Below, in pieces: positions 1-9,024 of a stretch of DNA of 64,000 nucleotides. The stretch's first letter is position 1, and the number at the start of each line of letters is the position of its first letter. Source of the stretch: an uncultured Collinsella sp. (lineage in GTDB: Bacteria; Actinomycetota; Coriobacteriia; Coriobacteriales; Coriobacteriaceae); NCBI GenBank assembly GCA_900549745.1, contig URPJ01000003.1, positions 1-64,000 of the forward strand, read 5' to 3'. Made by a program: the position numbers and the translations under genes. The notes under the pieces were generated by a model. The model did not search any database, was not told the origin of the DNA, and saw nothing but the letters and a program-made list of their open reading frames with translations.

Positions 1-107
1 ACTACGTGCACTGGTACAACAACTTCAGGATCCACTCGACGCTGGGCTACATGTCGCCGGTCGAGTTCAGGGAAGCGGGGCTGTCCCTCCCGGAATCGTC
101 CAAATAG
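1..107 (+). mobile_element. 3' end of IS3-family transposase (OrfB, integrase core), cut by window edge
   Basis: Reading from base 3 gives 34 codons ending in TAG at 105-107. The peptide contains HWYNNFRIHSTLGYMSP followed by VEFRE, which is the classic C-terminus of IS3-family OrfB (rve integrase core). Only the last residues are in the window, so the DDE residues, the left end and the frameshift site cannot be assessed. The stop is followed immediately by an unrelated beta-trefoil reading frame, so the right end of the element should lie within about 30 bases of position 107. No clear terminal inverted repeat can be defined from one end alone. Confidence 0.85.
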
Positions 108-429
108 ATGTTGCCAATCCACATCGGGCTGCTCGCTGTCCTCGGGCGCGGGCGCCCTCTCCCTCGAGCGCGACGGGGCGACGGGCCTCTACAGGGTCTC
201 CTCGGGCGGCCTGATGCTGACCGAGTCGGGCAACCGGGCGGTGCTGGCCGAGGCGGACGGCTCCGCCTCGCAGCTGTGGCGCGTCTCGGCCCTGGGCGGA
301 GGCCGCTACTCATTCACGTCCGCCTCCGGGCTGGCGCTGGACGACCGGGGGCAGCGGACCTCGGAGGGCAACACGGTATGGCTCTACGAGCCCAACGGGG
401 GGCCCGCCCAGGCGTGGGTCCTTACCTAG
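108..429 (+). pseudogene. C-terminal fragment of a secreted ricin-like beta-trefoil protein, truncated by the IS3 element
   Basis: A frame in register with 214-429 is open from just after the transposase stop and ends at TAG 427-429. It contains QLWRV and QAWVL, spaced like the QxW repeats of ricin-type beta-trefoil carbohydrate-binding domains, with GGGRYSFTSASG between them. There is no credible start or ribosome site: the earliest ATG (214) lies inside the fold. The GC content is far above that of the glycan genes to the right. I read it as the 3' remnant of a wall or secreted protein interrupted by the IS. Its stop codon overlaps the stop of the convergent gene ending at 426. It could still be expressed by read-through from the IS. 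Confidence 0.6.
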
Positions 430-1667
430 TCTGCAAGATCTTTCAAATACTTTTTGACAATCTCCCGAAATGATTCAGGGAGAAGCCTTCGTGTTATTTT
501 CTTAGTATAAAAAAATATTCCCCGCTCACGCCTTTTATACATACACTCAACGGCATGCCAACCACCTTCGACAAATGCGTCAATATAGAGCTGTCTGTCT
601 TTTGGAAGGGTGCTCGGGCGGCGGAGCTGATCGTTGCCTTTAGCGATATCGTCAAATTCGACAGGGTACAAGTCCAGAGCGTTGCTGGATTCAATAAACT
701 CCCTGCCGCGGTCGTTATTCACCAGCAAGCAGGAGACACCTTTCATCTGATTAAACTTCTCAGCATCTTTCAAAACGTCGGGCCTATTAACGTCGACGCC
801 CCAAAAATCACCGATGGTAAGATCGCCGGCGCGAAATCTCCCTGCATAGGGGCACCTATAGCAGCTATCGCGAAGAGTCTTGAGGTTCAGGAACATGTCG
901 TAGTAGGGGGATTTCGCCGCAGGAATGGTGACCTCTCTTCCGTCCTCAAGAAGAAGAAATAGAAGAAGAGAGTTGTCCCACCCCTCGCGCTTGCACCTAA
1001 ACCGGAAATCAACCACGGGAGACCCAAGCTGTCTGCCATAGCCCTCAACGCAATCCGCGAACATGCGGCCAGAAGGGACGCCGTGGCAGACCAGGTCAAC
1101 GGTTGTCAGGTTCTCATAATCGCCTCCGAGAAAGCCCCTAAGGCCGGCGACTTGGCAAGGCGTACCGCAGAAAAGAACCCGCCTCCCCTCGCGAAGGTCC
1201 GCCTTCACGTCGGCAAAACAAGCTCCGGCATCACTCTGCACATATTTTGAGTTAAGCAGTGGACGAAGCCCGTCAACGCTCGCCGCGCGACGGTGCCGCA
1301 CCCGAAGGATGCTCCCCTCGCGCTCATAGGCAGCGCCATATGCGACCCCACCAGAAGCAATAAGCTCACGCGCAAATGCACCAAAAACGCCACCGGAGGC
1401 GGACTCCGAGACATCGTCCCTACCGGCGGCGGCAAAGAACGGTCCGGCGGAATTAGAGCCTATCCCTCGGTTAAGACCGCACGCCTTAATGCACGCGCCA
1501 CAGCCAATGCAAAGATCACCATCAATTACAGGAAGAACGAACCCATCCTTACCCTCGGACATGGTAACGGCGCCTCTAGGGCAACTAGCGGCACACGCTC
1601 CACAACCGCAGCAATGCGATGGCGACTCAAACAGCGTGGGAATTTCTCCCTTTTTCACAGTAGACAT
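426..1667 (-). CDS. FrhB-like iron-sulfur/flavin protein (coenzyme F420 hydrogenase/dehydrogenase beta-subunit family) of the glycan locus
   Basis: 413 residues. Two [4Fe-4S] ferredoxin motifs are near the N-terminus (Cys19/22/25/29 and Cys53/56/59/63). They are followed by the FrhB N- and C-terminal domains with CGTPCQVAGL (Cys167, Cys171) and CYRCPYAG. The family transfers electrons between iron-sulfur clusters, FAD and a substrate. In polysaccharide loci such genes recur beside pyruvyl-transferase genes, as here, where the reaction is not established. It is the last gene of the loaP-wbaP-wzx operon, 15 bases after the flippase gene. The start ATG follows a G-rich Shine-Dalgarno. True F420 chemistry is unlikely to be inferable from sequence alone. 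Confidence 0.8.
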   Translation of the reverse strand: MSTVKKGEIPTLFESPSHCCGCGACAASCPRGAVTMSEGKDGFVLPVIDGDLCIGCGACIKACGLNRGIGSNSAGPFFAAAGRDDVSESASGGVFGAFARELIASGGVAYGAAYEREGSILRVRHRRAASVDGLRPLLNSKYVQSDAGACFADVKADLREGRRVLFCGTPCQVAGLRGFLGGDYENLTTVDLVCHGVPSGRMFADCVEGYGRQLGSPVVDFRFRCKREGWDNSLLLFLLLEDGREVTIPAAKSPYYDMFLNLKTLRDSCYRCPYAGRFRAGDLTIGDFWGVDVNRPDVLKDAEKFNQMKGVSCLLVNNDRGREFIESSNALDLYPVEFDDIAKGNDQLRRPSTLPKDRQLYIDAFVEGGWHAVECMYKRRERGIFFYTKKITRRLLPESFREIVKKYLKDLAD

Positions 1668-1682
1668 GCAGTTACCCCCCCC

Positions 1683-3086
1683 CTATTTATGAACCGAAAG
1701 CAACTTGCGCAGAATGTCCGCATTCATATAACCGAAAAAAGCCAACGCAATTGCAAGACAGGCAATAGCGCTCAAAAAGCCAGCACCGTAGGCTGACAGA
1801 TAATAAAAGGCGAACACTCCAAGAATTGAAACCAAAGTCAGAATCTGCTCAGCCCGGTCTTCGACAAGCTTCGCAAACTTAGCGACTTTAATCCTGCGGT
1901 ACTCATTCACCACGATCATCGCCAAGAGGGTTGCAAAAGACGCTCCATATAGACCAAAGCGTGGAATCAACAAGACACACAGCAGGGCGCAAAGAGCAGC
2001 AGACACCGCAGTAGTGGTTCCCATAATTCCAGTCTCTTTATGTGCGGTGAAGATACCGCCATAAAAACCGGAAATATTGCTGAAGTACGTCGCCAAGAGC
2101 AATATCGGTACATACAACATGCCCTCGCCGAATGAACCCTTAATCAGGACGCCATACACAAGAGGCATAAGCGCGGACATAAGCAGAACGACGCTCATCA
2201 TGAAACGCCTTAGCGCCCGATACACAGAGTTATAGAAAGCCGACTCATCCTCATCAGAGTTTAGGGCTCGAGCTGAACTCTCCTTCCAAGACTGATAGAA
2301 AAAGCCATACACCTGATCCATGATACCGGGGAACTTGTACGACACTGCATACACGCCGGCAGCAGAAGGCCCAAGCGTACTCATGATAATGAGCCTGTCC
2401 AGCAAGTTATTAATAGTCCAGGAAACCTTATTAGGGATGAGCGGAAATGAATACCGTAGAAGGTTTAAAGCATAGGAGATAGAGAGAGCCGACGGATCGA
2501 TATAACGCCAGAGCCTCCGCATTACCATGAACACGAGAGCAACACCGCCCTGCGCAATGACCGTTGCAGATAGCATACCCACAACGCCCCAGCGAAGAAC
2601 GGCGATAAAGAGAACATTGAGCAAAATGGTAAAAGCACTCGCGGCAAAGTTCATGACGGAATATCCCACGGTATCCCCGAAACCACGAAGGACAGCAGAA
2701 GCCATCTGCAGAAGCGCGCCAGCAACAACAAGTCCCACGACCCAGCCAAGATTTTCAGGCTCAAAAAGCAACCATACCAGAATCGCCATGACTGCAAAGC
2801 ATACGCATCCGGCAAGAAGTACAGCGCATGACGCTGTCACGGCTGTAGACCGATCCTCATCGGTACGGCAGTCAATGAGAAACCGAAACAGCGCTTCATC
2901 CATAAGCAGCGAAACCGCAGGAACGCAAAATAAAGCAATAGTATTGATGTAGTCTACGGTGCCGTAATCAGCAGTGGAAAGAACCGATGTATAGAGCGGA
3001 AGCAGAAGAAACGACACGAGCTTTGTTGCCATGCCGCCAACTGCGATAATGCCGGTATTTTTGATAAGTCGGCTTGTCTCTCCCAT
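1683..3086 (-). CDS. wzx: Lipid-linked oligosaccharide flippase (Wzx, MATE/polysaccharide transport superfamily)
   Basis: 467 residues, almost wholly hydrophobic with about 12-14 predicted membrane segments. The N-terminus (MGETSRLIKNTGIIAVGGM) and the following SFLLLPLYTSVLSTADYGTVDY are typical of Wzx/RfbX flippases that move undecaprenyl-PP-linked repeat units across the inner membrane. The start overlaps the stop of the upstream pyruvyl-transferase gene, so the two are translationally coupled. It pairs with the EpsG/Wzy-like polymerase at 6718-7833 to make a Wzx/Wzy-dependent pathway. Substrate specificity cannot be read from the sequence. Confidence 0.88.
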   Translation of the reverse strand: MGETSRLIKNTGIIAVGGMATKLVSFLLLPLYTSVLSTADYGTVDYINTIALFCVPAVSLLMDEALFRFLIDCRTDEDRSTAVTASCAVLLAGCVCFAVMAILVWLLFEPENLGWVVGLVVAGALLQMASAVLRGFGDTVGYSVMNFAASAFTILLNVLFIAVLRWGVVGMLSATVIAQGGVALVFMVMRRLWRYIDPSALSISYALNLLRYSFPLIPNKVSWTINNLLDRLIIMSTLGPSAAGVYAVSYKFPGIMDQVYGFFYQSWKESSARALNSDEDESAFYNSVYRALRRFMMSVVLLMSALMPLVYGVLIKGSFGEGMLYVPILLLATYFSNISGFYGGIFTAHKETGIMGTTTAVSAALCALLCVLLIPRFGLYGASFATLLAMIVVNEYRRIKVAKFAKLVEDRAEQILTLVSILGVFAFYYLSAYGAGFLSAIACLAIALAFFGYMNADILRKLLSVHK

Positions 3087-4162
3087 TACGAAAGCGCCTT
3101 TCTAAGATAAGCCCACGAATGCTCACGCAGAGAATCAAGAAGAGAGTCCACATCACCCCAGTCACAAGGGGGAACATCGTCGGCACACATAACGTTGACG
3201 CAACGGTCAGACAGCCCGATATTGCCCAACAAGTCGCGCATACGCGCACCAGACTTATCTGTTGCATATACGCGGAAGGGCTTATGGAAGAGAACAGAGA
3301 ATACAGTTGCATGAAAGGAATTGGTAACGATGAGGTCTGCGTGTGCGATAAGAGAAACGAACTCTTCAGGGCCAACGCCAAACAGGTTAATTGAATTTGG
3401 GATATCTAGATTATTCTCAGATATATAAGCCACCTTCATGCCTGTTGCCTCCGTCATCGCGACGGTGCTCTCGATAAGCTCAGGACATTCACGCAATAGA
3501 TACATGAAAATATATTCACCTTGCAAGACATCTTTAGATGCCATGTCGGTATAGTCATCGGATTCCAACAAAAGTGTGGGATCTAAAACAACGTCGATAG
3601 GCGTATCGACAAGTGGCTGAAATAGCGGAACCGTCTCCTCCTCGCGAACAGACAAAAAATCAAACCTTGAAAGTAAATCGGATACAAGTTGCTCATCAAA
3701 ATTCTCCGGTCTAAAGAAAGTGTGAGCAAGACTGGGAGCGTAAGCAACTCGTCGACTATCTCCGGCAAATGAAAGGAAATAGGGGCCAACAACACCTTGT
3801 GTGCAATCGAGATTCCAAATTTGATCGCTTCCGCAAATAAAACAATCAAACTGCTCAGCGAGTTCGTACATATCACTTTCTTTTTTCCAGAAATACGGTC
3901 TCTTTGTAAGCCTGAAATACTTTTTAGAAAATTCCGCGAATGCAGCCTTTCTAGACGACTGCTTACGCCAACAGCGCATTGCGCGCAGCGTCATCTTCGG
4001 GTGGCGAGGTTGGAAAAACCTATATTGCTCATAGTCACGAGAACGATAGTCGATTATTCGCACCTCATGCCCCATGCCTTTCAAGACTTCTTGAAGCGCA
4101 TAAGACTGAAGAGCAGACCCGAAATTTAAAGCACCGTGGAAAGTAATCGTTCCAATCTTCAT
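3086..4162 (-). CDS. Polysaccharide pyruvyl transferase family protein (WcaK/CsaB-like)
   Basis: 358 residues beginning MKIGTITFHGALNFGSALQSYALQ, the standard opening of the polysaccharide pyruvyl transferase family. The middle part has FICGSDQIWNLD, and the C-terminal half has LIVTNSFHATVFSVLF and KPFRVYA. These enzymes add a ketal-linked pyruvate to a sugar of a surface polymer using phosphoenolpyruvate. Some family members in glycan loci act differently. It lies four bases after the glycosyltransferase upstream and overlaps wzx by one base. Adjacent to the FrhB-like gene it forms a pair often seen in anaerobes. Confidence 0.85.
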   Translation of the reverse strand: MKIGTITFHGALNFGSALQSYALQEVLKGMGHEVRIIDYRSRDYEQYRFFQPRHPKMTLRAMRCWRKQSSRKAAFAEFSKKYFRLTKRPYFWKKESDMYELAEQFDCFICGSDQIWNLDCTQGVVGPYFLSFAGDSRRVAYAPSLAHTFFRPENFDEQLVSDLLSRFDFLSVREEETVPLFQPLVDTPIDVVLDPTLLLESDDYTDMASKDVLQGEYIFMYLLRECPELIESTVAMTEATGMKVAYISENNLDIPNSINLFGVGPEEFVSLIAHADLIVTNSFHATVFSVLFHKPFRVYATDKSGARMRDLLGNIGLSDRCVNVMCADDVPPCDWGDVDSLLDSLREHSWAYLRKALS

Positions 4163-4165
4163 TAT

Positions 4166-5326
4166 TTATCTGTTCCTGTTCACCCAAATATGAATAGCAT
4201 CTGAAAGGCTGAGTCCAGTTACCCCATCAGCAGCTAGAGAAAGCGATGCGAGAAGATAGCGGCTGTAATCCGAAGTGCGCAGAGCCTTCTCAATATCCTT
4301 CCATCTACCATTCATCGAAGTACTCACCCTGCTGAACTCATCAATTGAATTGAACGTGTCACAACAACAAGCAAATAAAATCTTACGAGCGCAGTTGTCC
4401 AGAGCGACAGTTCTCCCAAGCAAGAGCGGTCCGAACAAAGGAAAAATGCGATTGAAGTCTTCCTGACTATAATTAATCCCCAGCTCTGCACGTAAAGAAA
4501 TCAACTCATCAAGAACCCAATACGAATCAAGCCCCTTAACATTCGTAGGGGTAGACTGCATTATGGATCCAGGACGGATTCGGTAATAATAGCCACTCAA
4601 ATCATAACAAGGTTCATCGTTAAAGCGACAATCTATCCATACCGGATGAATCAGATCTTCGTACCATGCACCAACGGGAAAACCTAGTCGATTCCAGACT
4701 TCACGACGATATAGCCTGCCCCACGGCACCATCCAACTAGCTCTATCGTTCTCTATCTCGCCAAGCAAACCATCATCAGACATATATCTAAAAGTCGATG
4801 TAACGAAATCCGCAGATGTTTCATCGAGTCTGCTCCGCATATCCTCAAGATACCCTGGCCCGATCATGTCATCAGAATCCACGAACATGATGTACTTACC
4901 GCGAGAAACTCTAAGACCCGCATTACGTGCTGCGGAAAGGCCGCCGTTTATTTGGTGAATTACAAGAACATTAGGCATTAGTCCATACGAATCGGCTATA
5001 ACGCCAGAATCATCTTTAGACCCGTCATCTACAATAATAACCTCAAACTTGCCAGAAAACTCCTGTGTCACAATGGAATCAAGGCAAGGTTTGAGGTATT
5101 TTTCAACGTTGTATACAGGCACAATAATAGAAATGTCGTAAGATATGCCTTCCTTAAAAACAATAGGCATGAACATATTGGATGGTCTCTTGGAAACCAT
5201 GCTAAGCTTCGCCTTAGACGCATAGGATATAGCATCGGAACGACGACATAACCTAAGTAAGCCATCATAAATAGGGCTAGAAAGTAGAAGTTTTATAACC
5301 TTCTTAATTAAATTAAGAATATGCAA
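4166..5326 (-). CDS. Family 2 glycosyltransferase
   Basis: A GT2 (GT-A fold) catalytic domain begins at ISIIVPVYNVEKYLKPCLDSI and continues with IIVDDGSKDDS, GLSAARNAGL and FVDSDDMI (the DxD-type metal/nucleotide-sugar site). The frame is open back to 5437, but no good ribosome site exists there. A strong GGGAGGAG precedes two consecutive TTG codons at 5329 and 5326, so I place the start at 5326, giving 386 residues with a short hydrophobic N-terminal helix. It probably transfers one sugar of the repeat unit on the cytoplasmic face. The donor and acceptor are unknown. Confidence 0.8.
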   Translation of the reverse strand: MHILNLIKKVIKLLLSSPIYDGLLRLCRRSDAISYASKAKLSMVSKRPSNMFMPIVFKEGISYDISIIVPVYNVEKYLKPCLDSIVTQEFSGKFEVIIVDDGSKDDSGVIADSYGLMPNVLVIHQINGGLSAARNAGLRVSRGKYIMFVDSDDMIGPGYLEDMRSRLDETSADFVTSTFRYMSDDGLLGEIENDRASWMVPWGRLYRREVWNRLGFPVGAWYEDLIHPVWIDCRFNDEPCYDLSGYYYRIRPGSIMQSTPTNVKGLDSYWVLDELISLRAELGINYSQEDFNRIFPLFGPLLLGRTVALDNCARKILFACCCDTFNSIDEFSRVSTSMNGRWKDIEKALRTSDYSRYLLASLSLAADGVTGLSLSDAIHIWVNRNR

Positions 5327-5437
5327 CAATTGACTCCTCCCATCTTCAAAGTCGAATAAATATGCGCTTCCATCAATTCGGACATTTAAGTTATGATGCC
5401 CCAACATGCAATCAACAAGACCAATCGCAGACGGCAC

Positions 5438-5729
5438 CCCATAGAGGAATAGACTACAAACAATAAATCACAAACGAAAGCGTCTATTGACTCACCCAGA
5501 CCATGGGGGCGTTGGAGAACTTCTTTGAAAAAACGTGCAAAGACCAGCTTCTAAGCATCGACCGAAATAACTAAAGCCCAAGGAATGAATACACCGCACG
5601 ACAAGACTGAACCTTTGATATCGGTTCAATCGTAAATTCTTGTCACTTAATTGAAAGCTAAGGACAAGCTCGGTCAGGACTAATAATGCTCCAACTAAAT
5701 ATATTAGAAAAAAGCAATAATGACCTGCA
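5438..5729. other. AT-rich gap in the glycan operon without a convincing gene
   Basis: About 290 bases between two glycosyltransferase genes, much richer in A+T than the rest of the window. A minus-strand frame of 81 codons (5492-5737) starts inside the end of the upstream gene and encodes one hydrophobic segment (YCFFLIYLVGALLVLTELVL). It has no recognisable family and no clear ribosome site. It may be a decayed glycan gene remnant or a tiny membrane peptide; I do not call it as a gene. Confidence 0.4.
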
Positions 5730-6725
5730 TTATACAAATAGACGACGGATACATTTAAAGCAGCTTAGTAAGTGCCGAGTAGAAAAAGAAACGATACTGC
5801 AATTTGACAAAACAAGACTATGAACTAAGTCCGGACAATTGCTGATTCGACTCTGATACTCGCTTTTAATTGTTTTATCAAATTGCCTTTTCACCTCTTT
5901 ATCCACTTCACAATGCCAAAGAACTTCATCAAGATCACAATAGTGTCGACAGATACCCCTTTTGGCATTTTTTACTGAATCGCTCGACCATTCACTCGCA
6001 TAACGAATCAACTCGTCGCTTACAAAGCTCCAATCAGTTATCTGATCCTCTTTAAACTGCTTCGTACTATTAGCGCCATGCTGACGATAGTAGTAAAGCG
6101 GCTCGTCAATGTGAAATAAACTCTTTGCAATATCGAAAACAGGAAGAAGTTGACAAAGATCCTCACCGTGCATAAGGCCAACTCGTTTCGAGTACCACTC
6201 ATCACTGGCAAACAAATCTCTCCGAATGACCTTATTCCAAACGCTATTGAAATCGCATCCGCACAACAGGTTTTTAACAGCATCAAAAGATTCGCCCGTA
6301 TGCATACCAGAACAGATATCAACTTTTAACGAGGGTTTAATAGGCATCAATCCCATGGTAAAGTCAAATGAAATGATATCAGCACCAGTCGAGGCAATTA
6401 CATCGCATACCTTTTTGATGCAGCCTTCAAGAAGAGCGTCATCGGAGTCGAGCGAAAGAATATAACGCCCACTCGCCTTACGAAGACCGTCTCGACGTGC
6501 AGCGAGAAGACCTTCATTGTCCTTATGAATAACGAAGGCTCTCTCACGCTTATCGCAATAAGCATCGCAAATCTCGGGAGATCCATCGGTGGAACCATCA
6601 TCCACAAGAATCACCTCAAAAGAGCCGGTCCCTTGAATATCAATAGATTCCAGACAAGCGGGAAGAAAACGCTCGGTGTTATATACCGGTACAACAATAC
6701 TGATGTCAGGCGTTTCGTCATGCAT
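5730..6725 (-). CDS. Family 2 glycosyltransferase
   Basis: 331 residues with an N-terminal GT-A domain: ISIVVPVYNTERFLPACLESI, VILVDDGSTDGSPEICD, GLLAARRDGL and SLDSDDALLEGC (DxD). A C-terminal alpha-helical part contains MHGEDLCQLLPVFD, matching the ED motif seen in many GT2 enzymes of capsule loci. AGGAG lies six bases before the ATG at 6725. The start overlaps the last codons of the polymerase gene by eight bases, showing coupled translation. The sugar transferred cannot be told. Confidence 0.85.
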   Translation of the reverse strand: MHDETPDISIVVPVYNTERFLPACLESIDIQGTGSFEVILVDDGSTDGSPEICDAYCDKRERAFVIHKDNEGLLAARRDGLRKASGRYILSLDSDDALLEGCIKKVCDVIASTGADIISFDFTMGLMPIKPSLKVDICSGMHTGESFDAVKNLLCGCDFNSVWNKVIRRDLFASDEWYSKRVGLMHGEDLCQLLPVFDIAKSLFHIDEPLYYYRQHGANSTKQFKEDQITDWSFVSDELIRYASEWSSDSVKNAKRGICRHYCDLDEVLWHCEVDKEVKRQFDKTIKSEYQSRISNCPDLVHSLVLSNCSIVSFSTRHLLSCFKCIRRLFV

Positions 6726-7833
6726 AAATAACTCCTAATAGCGCCGACGAATACGGAAAAAGATCGCAGCTGCCGCCATATACAAACGTAATGACAAAAT
6801 AAAACACGAAAAATAAAAAGCCCAGAGTTCCAGTTAGAAACCGCTCTCTACCAAGGTTTTCAGATAAAAAGGGGTAAACCAAACCTGAAATGAAAAGAAA
6901 AGGGAAACTGAGTCGAATTAGCTCAGGACTGATGCTCGCAAATTGAGCGAATAAGGAAGAAATTATGCCACAGCTCGTATAAAAATTAAGTGTCCATCGA
7001 TCAATGCTCGTGGTCAAACCCTTACTACCCAACATCCATATAGCAAGGCAAAATAGAAAATAAATAAGCATTGTGATATTAAATGAGCCCATTCCAGCGT
7101 GTTTGATCTGAAAGCTATATGACGACGTAAATAGAGACACGAGCTCCATTACATCCGGTCCAATCATAATCACACAAATAGAAAAAATGATAACGCCAAC
7201 GCATGCAAGAAGTGCAACGGTCTTGTATGAACGTTCGTGTCTGCGGTTGAAGCATGAAATATAAATAATCCAAATTAAAAGTCCTATGATAGACATTTTG
7301 TGAAAGCCAACTGCAAGAGCCAAATAAACAATAGCGGGGACGCGCTTCTCACGGAACAGCTCATAGAGCATCATGACGAGCATACTAGTAGCAAGACATT
7401 GCCTAATTATGTTTAACGTATAACCGAACACAACGAAACAAAGAAAGAAACCTACGACAGGATACCCGCGAGGATACAACTTCCTAACAACTAAAATATA
7501 GGGAAGGAGAACGATGGCTTCACAAAGAAAAAGAACAGCGTGGAAATCACCAGTCAGTCTCCCCAGGATCCAGAAGAGAATTACGAATAGCGGCTCTTGA
7601 TCTGAGCAAGCACCCATAGCACCTGTGAGCGAATAATACTGCGAGGCGTAAAAACACCTGAGAGGATATGCCGAGGTATCGGTACCGACAGATGCATCGC
7701 GCAGCCCCGCCACCAAACAAAGGGGGAGAACCGCGATAACCGCTAGAAGAAAACTGACGCGCTTATTAGGTATCTTTACCGAAAAATATAGCAATGCAAT
7801 ATGGGACACAAAGGCAATGAAATAGATTGGCAT
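6718..7833 (-). CDS. EpsG/Wzy-type polysaccharide polymerase (integral membrane)
   Basis: 371 residues with about ten hydrophobic segments. The first loop carries AGLRDASVGTDTSAY, the GTDT-Y signature of the EpsG family, and a later segment has NIIRQCLATSMLVMMLYELF and VGFHKMSIIGLL, also typical. EpsG-like proteins are the Wzy equivalents that polymerise undecaprenyl-linked repeat units outside the membrane. It sits between glycosyltransferase genes and shares the locus with a Wzx flippase. Sequence divergence is normal for this family, so the role is inferred from topology, motif and context. Confidence 0.8.
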   Translation of the reverse strand: MPIYFIAFVSHIALLYFSVKIPNKRVSFLLAVIAVLPLCLVAGLRDASVGTDTSAYPLRCFYASQYYSLTGAMGACSDQEPLFVILFWILGRLTGDFHAVLFLCEAIVLLPYILVVRKLYPRGYPVVGFFLCFVVFGYTLNIIRQCLATSMLVMMLYELFREKRVPAIVYLALAVGFHKMSIIGLLIWIIYISCFNRRHERSYKTVALLACVGVIIFSICVIMIGPDVMELVSLFTSSYSFQIKHAGMGSFNITMLIYFLFCLAIWMLGSKGLTTSIDRWTLNFYTSCGIISSLFAQFASISPELIRLSFPFLFISGLVYPFLSENLGRERFLTGTLGFLFFVFYFVITFVYGGSCDLFPYSSALLGVIYA

Positions 7834-8027
7834 CTCTACACCTGCTTTGCATATCGTTTGTAAACCGTCGATTTACCTCCGGTCGAAACCACGTCGAAAA
7901 CACCAACACAGCAGTTAAACACATCTTGAAAATAGATGTTATACAAAAAGCTGCCATGGCATTCAGTAACGTTAAACAGATGCGCGCTAATAGAAAAACT
8001 CACCTTATCAACCTTTTATCACGGGAG

Positions 8028-9020
8028 TTACCCGATAGCCTTACCAGAAATTGCAGCATATAACGCATAGAAAGCGTTATGAACCCTAGGAGAGATAGAA
8101 AAGAGAGCACAGCGTAACCTCCATTTTGAACAAGCATATGGGTTCCTCGACGCCCTCCAGGCAAGCCCTCGAGCATTCCTCAAATATTTCTGGGCGTCAG
8201 CCTTACTATCAAATCCGTCCGGATCAACCCTCATTGCAACGCGGAGCGTACAGAATGATTGAAAACACTCAAACTCGCCCTGAAATTCAGACCCGGCAAA
8301 TCGTCGAACAGTCTCAATAGTCCTGTCCATGTCTTTAGCATGCTTGAAACCCTGCTTTCTGAGCGTTGTAATGGAACCAGGTCTCGTCACGTATGCATAA
8401 AAGCACGCATCAGAGAATGCAACCTTTTGAATTTTGGAACAAATTTTAGCAATTACGCCCATGTCTTCGAAGAGCTGCCCCTCAGGAAAGACAAGGTCGT
8501 TAATAAGAGATCGTTCAAAGAGCTTTCCGCACGCAGAGCCGCTCTCGCCGCTTAATAAAAGTAATTTTCGTAAATGCTCAATTCCAGATTCAACATGGAA
8601 TTCTACATTCTGCCCCATCTTATAGTTATCAAGAACAGGCGTCTTCGCAAAGGAGCCGATAACGAGCGAAACTTGATACTTGTCAGCCGCTTCGACCATC
8701 AACTCAACAGTTCGCGAATCAATCAAATCGTCCCCATCAACATACATGACATAATCGCCGTGGCACCTTTGAGTACCAAAGTTACGAGCAGAAGAAAGAC
8801 CGCCGTTTTCCTTATGCAAAATCTTAAATCGCGTGTCTGATCCAACGGCATCTTCAATAAGATCAATAGTATTATCAGTACATCCATCATCCACAATAAT
8901 ATATTCGATATTCGAATAAGTCTGACCAAGCAATGAGTTTACGCAAGGAAGCGCGAACATACCCACGTTGTACATGGGGACAATGACACTAACCAGAGGC
9001 TTAGCAACATCAGAAGCCAT
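8028..9020 (-). CDS. Family 2 glycosyltransferase
   Basis: The catalytic domain is VSVIVPMYNVGMFALPCVNSL, YIIVDDGCTDNTIDL, GLSSARNFGTQ and MYVDGDDLIDSRT (DxD). The frame is open back to 9044, but AGGAGG stands about 10 bases before the ATG at 9020 (MASDVAKPLVS), which I take as the start, giving 330 residues and a 4-base gap after the preceding gene. A 194-base non-coding stretch separates it from the polymerase gene downstream. It is a cytoplasmic enzyme that should extend the lipid-linked repeat unit. Confidence 0.85.
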   Translation of the reverse strand: MASDVAKPLVSVIVPMYNVGMFALPCVNSLLGQTYSNIEYIIVDDGCTDNTIDLIEDAVGSDTRFKILHKENGGLSSARNFGTQRCHGDYVMYVDGDDLIDSRTVELMVEAADKYQVSLVIGSFAKTPVLDNYKMGQNVEFHVESGIEHLRKLLLLSGESGSACGKLFERSLINDLVFPEGQLFEDMGVIAKICSKIQKVAFSDACFYAYVTRPGSITTLRKQGFKHAKDMDRTIETVRRFAGSEFQGEFECFQSFCTLRVAMRVDPDGFDSKADAQKYLRNARGLAWRASRNPYACSKWRLRCALFSISPRVHNAFYALYAAISGKAIG

Positions 9021-9024
9021 ATAT

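Noticed and set aside
5492..5737. 81-codon minus-strand frame as a small membrane protein gene
   Set aside because: One hydrophobic segment only, no ribosome site, start inside the preceding gene and no family likeness; kept as a gap description.
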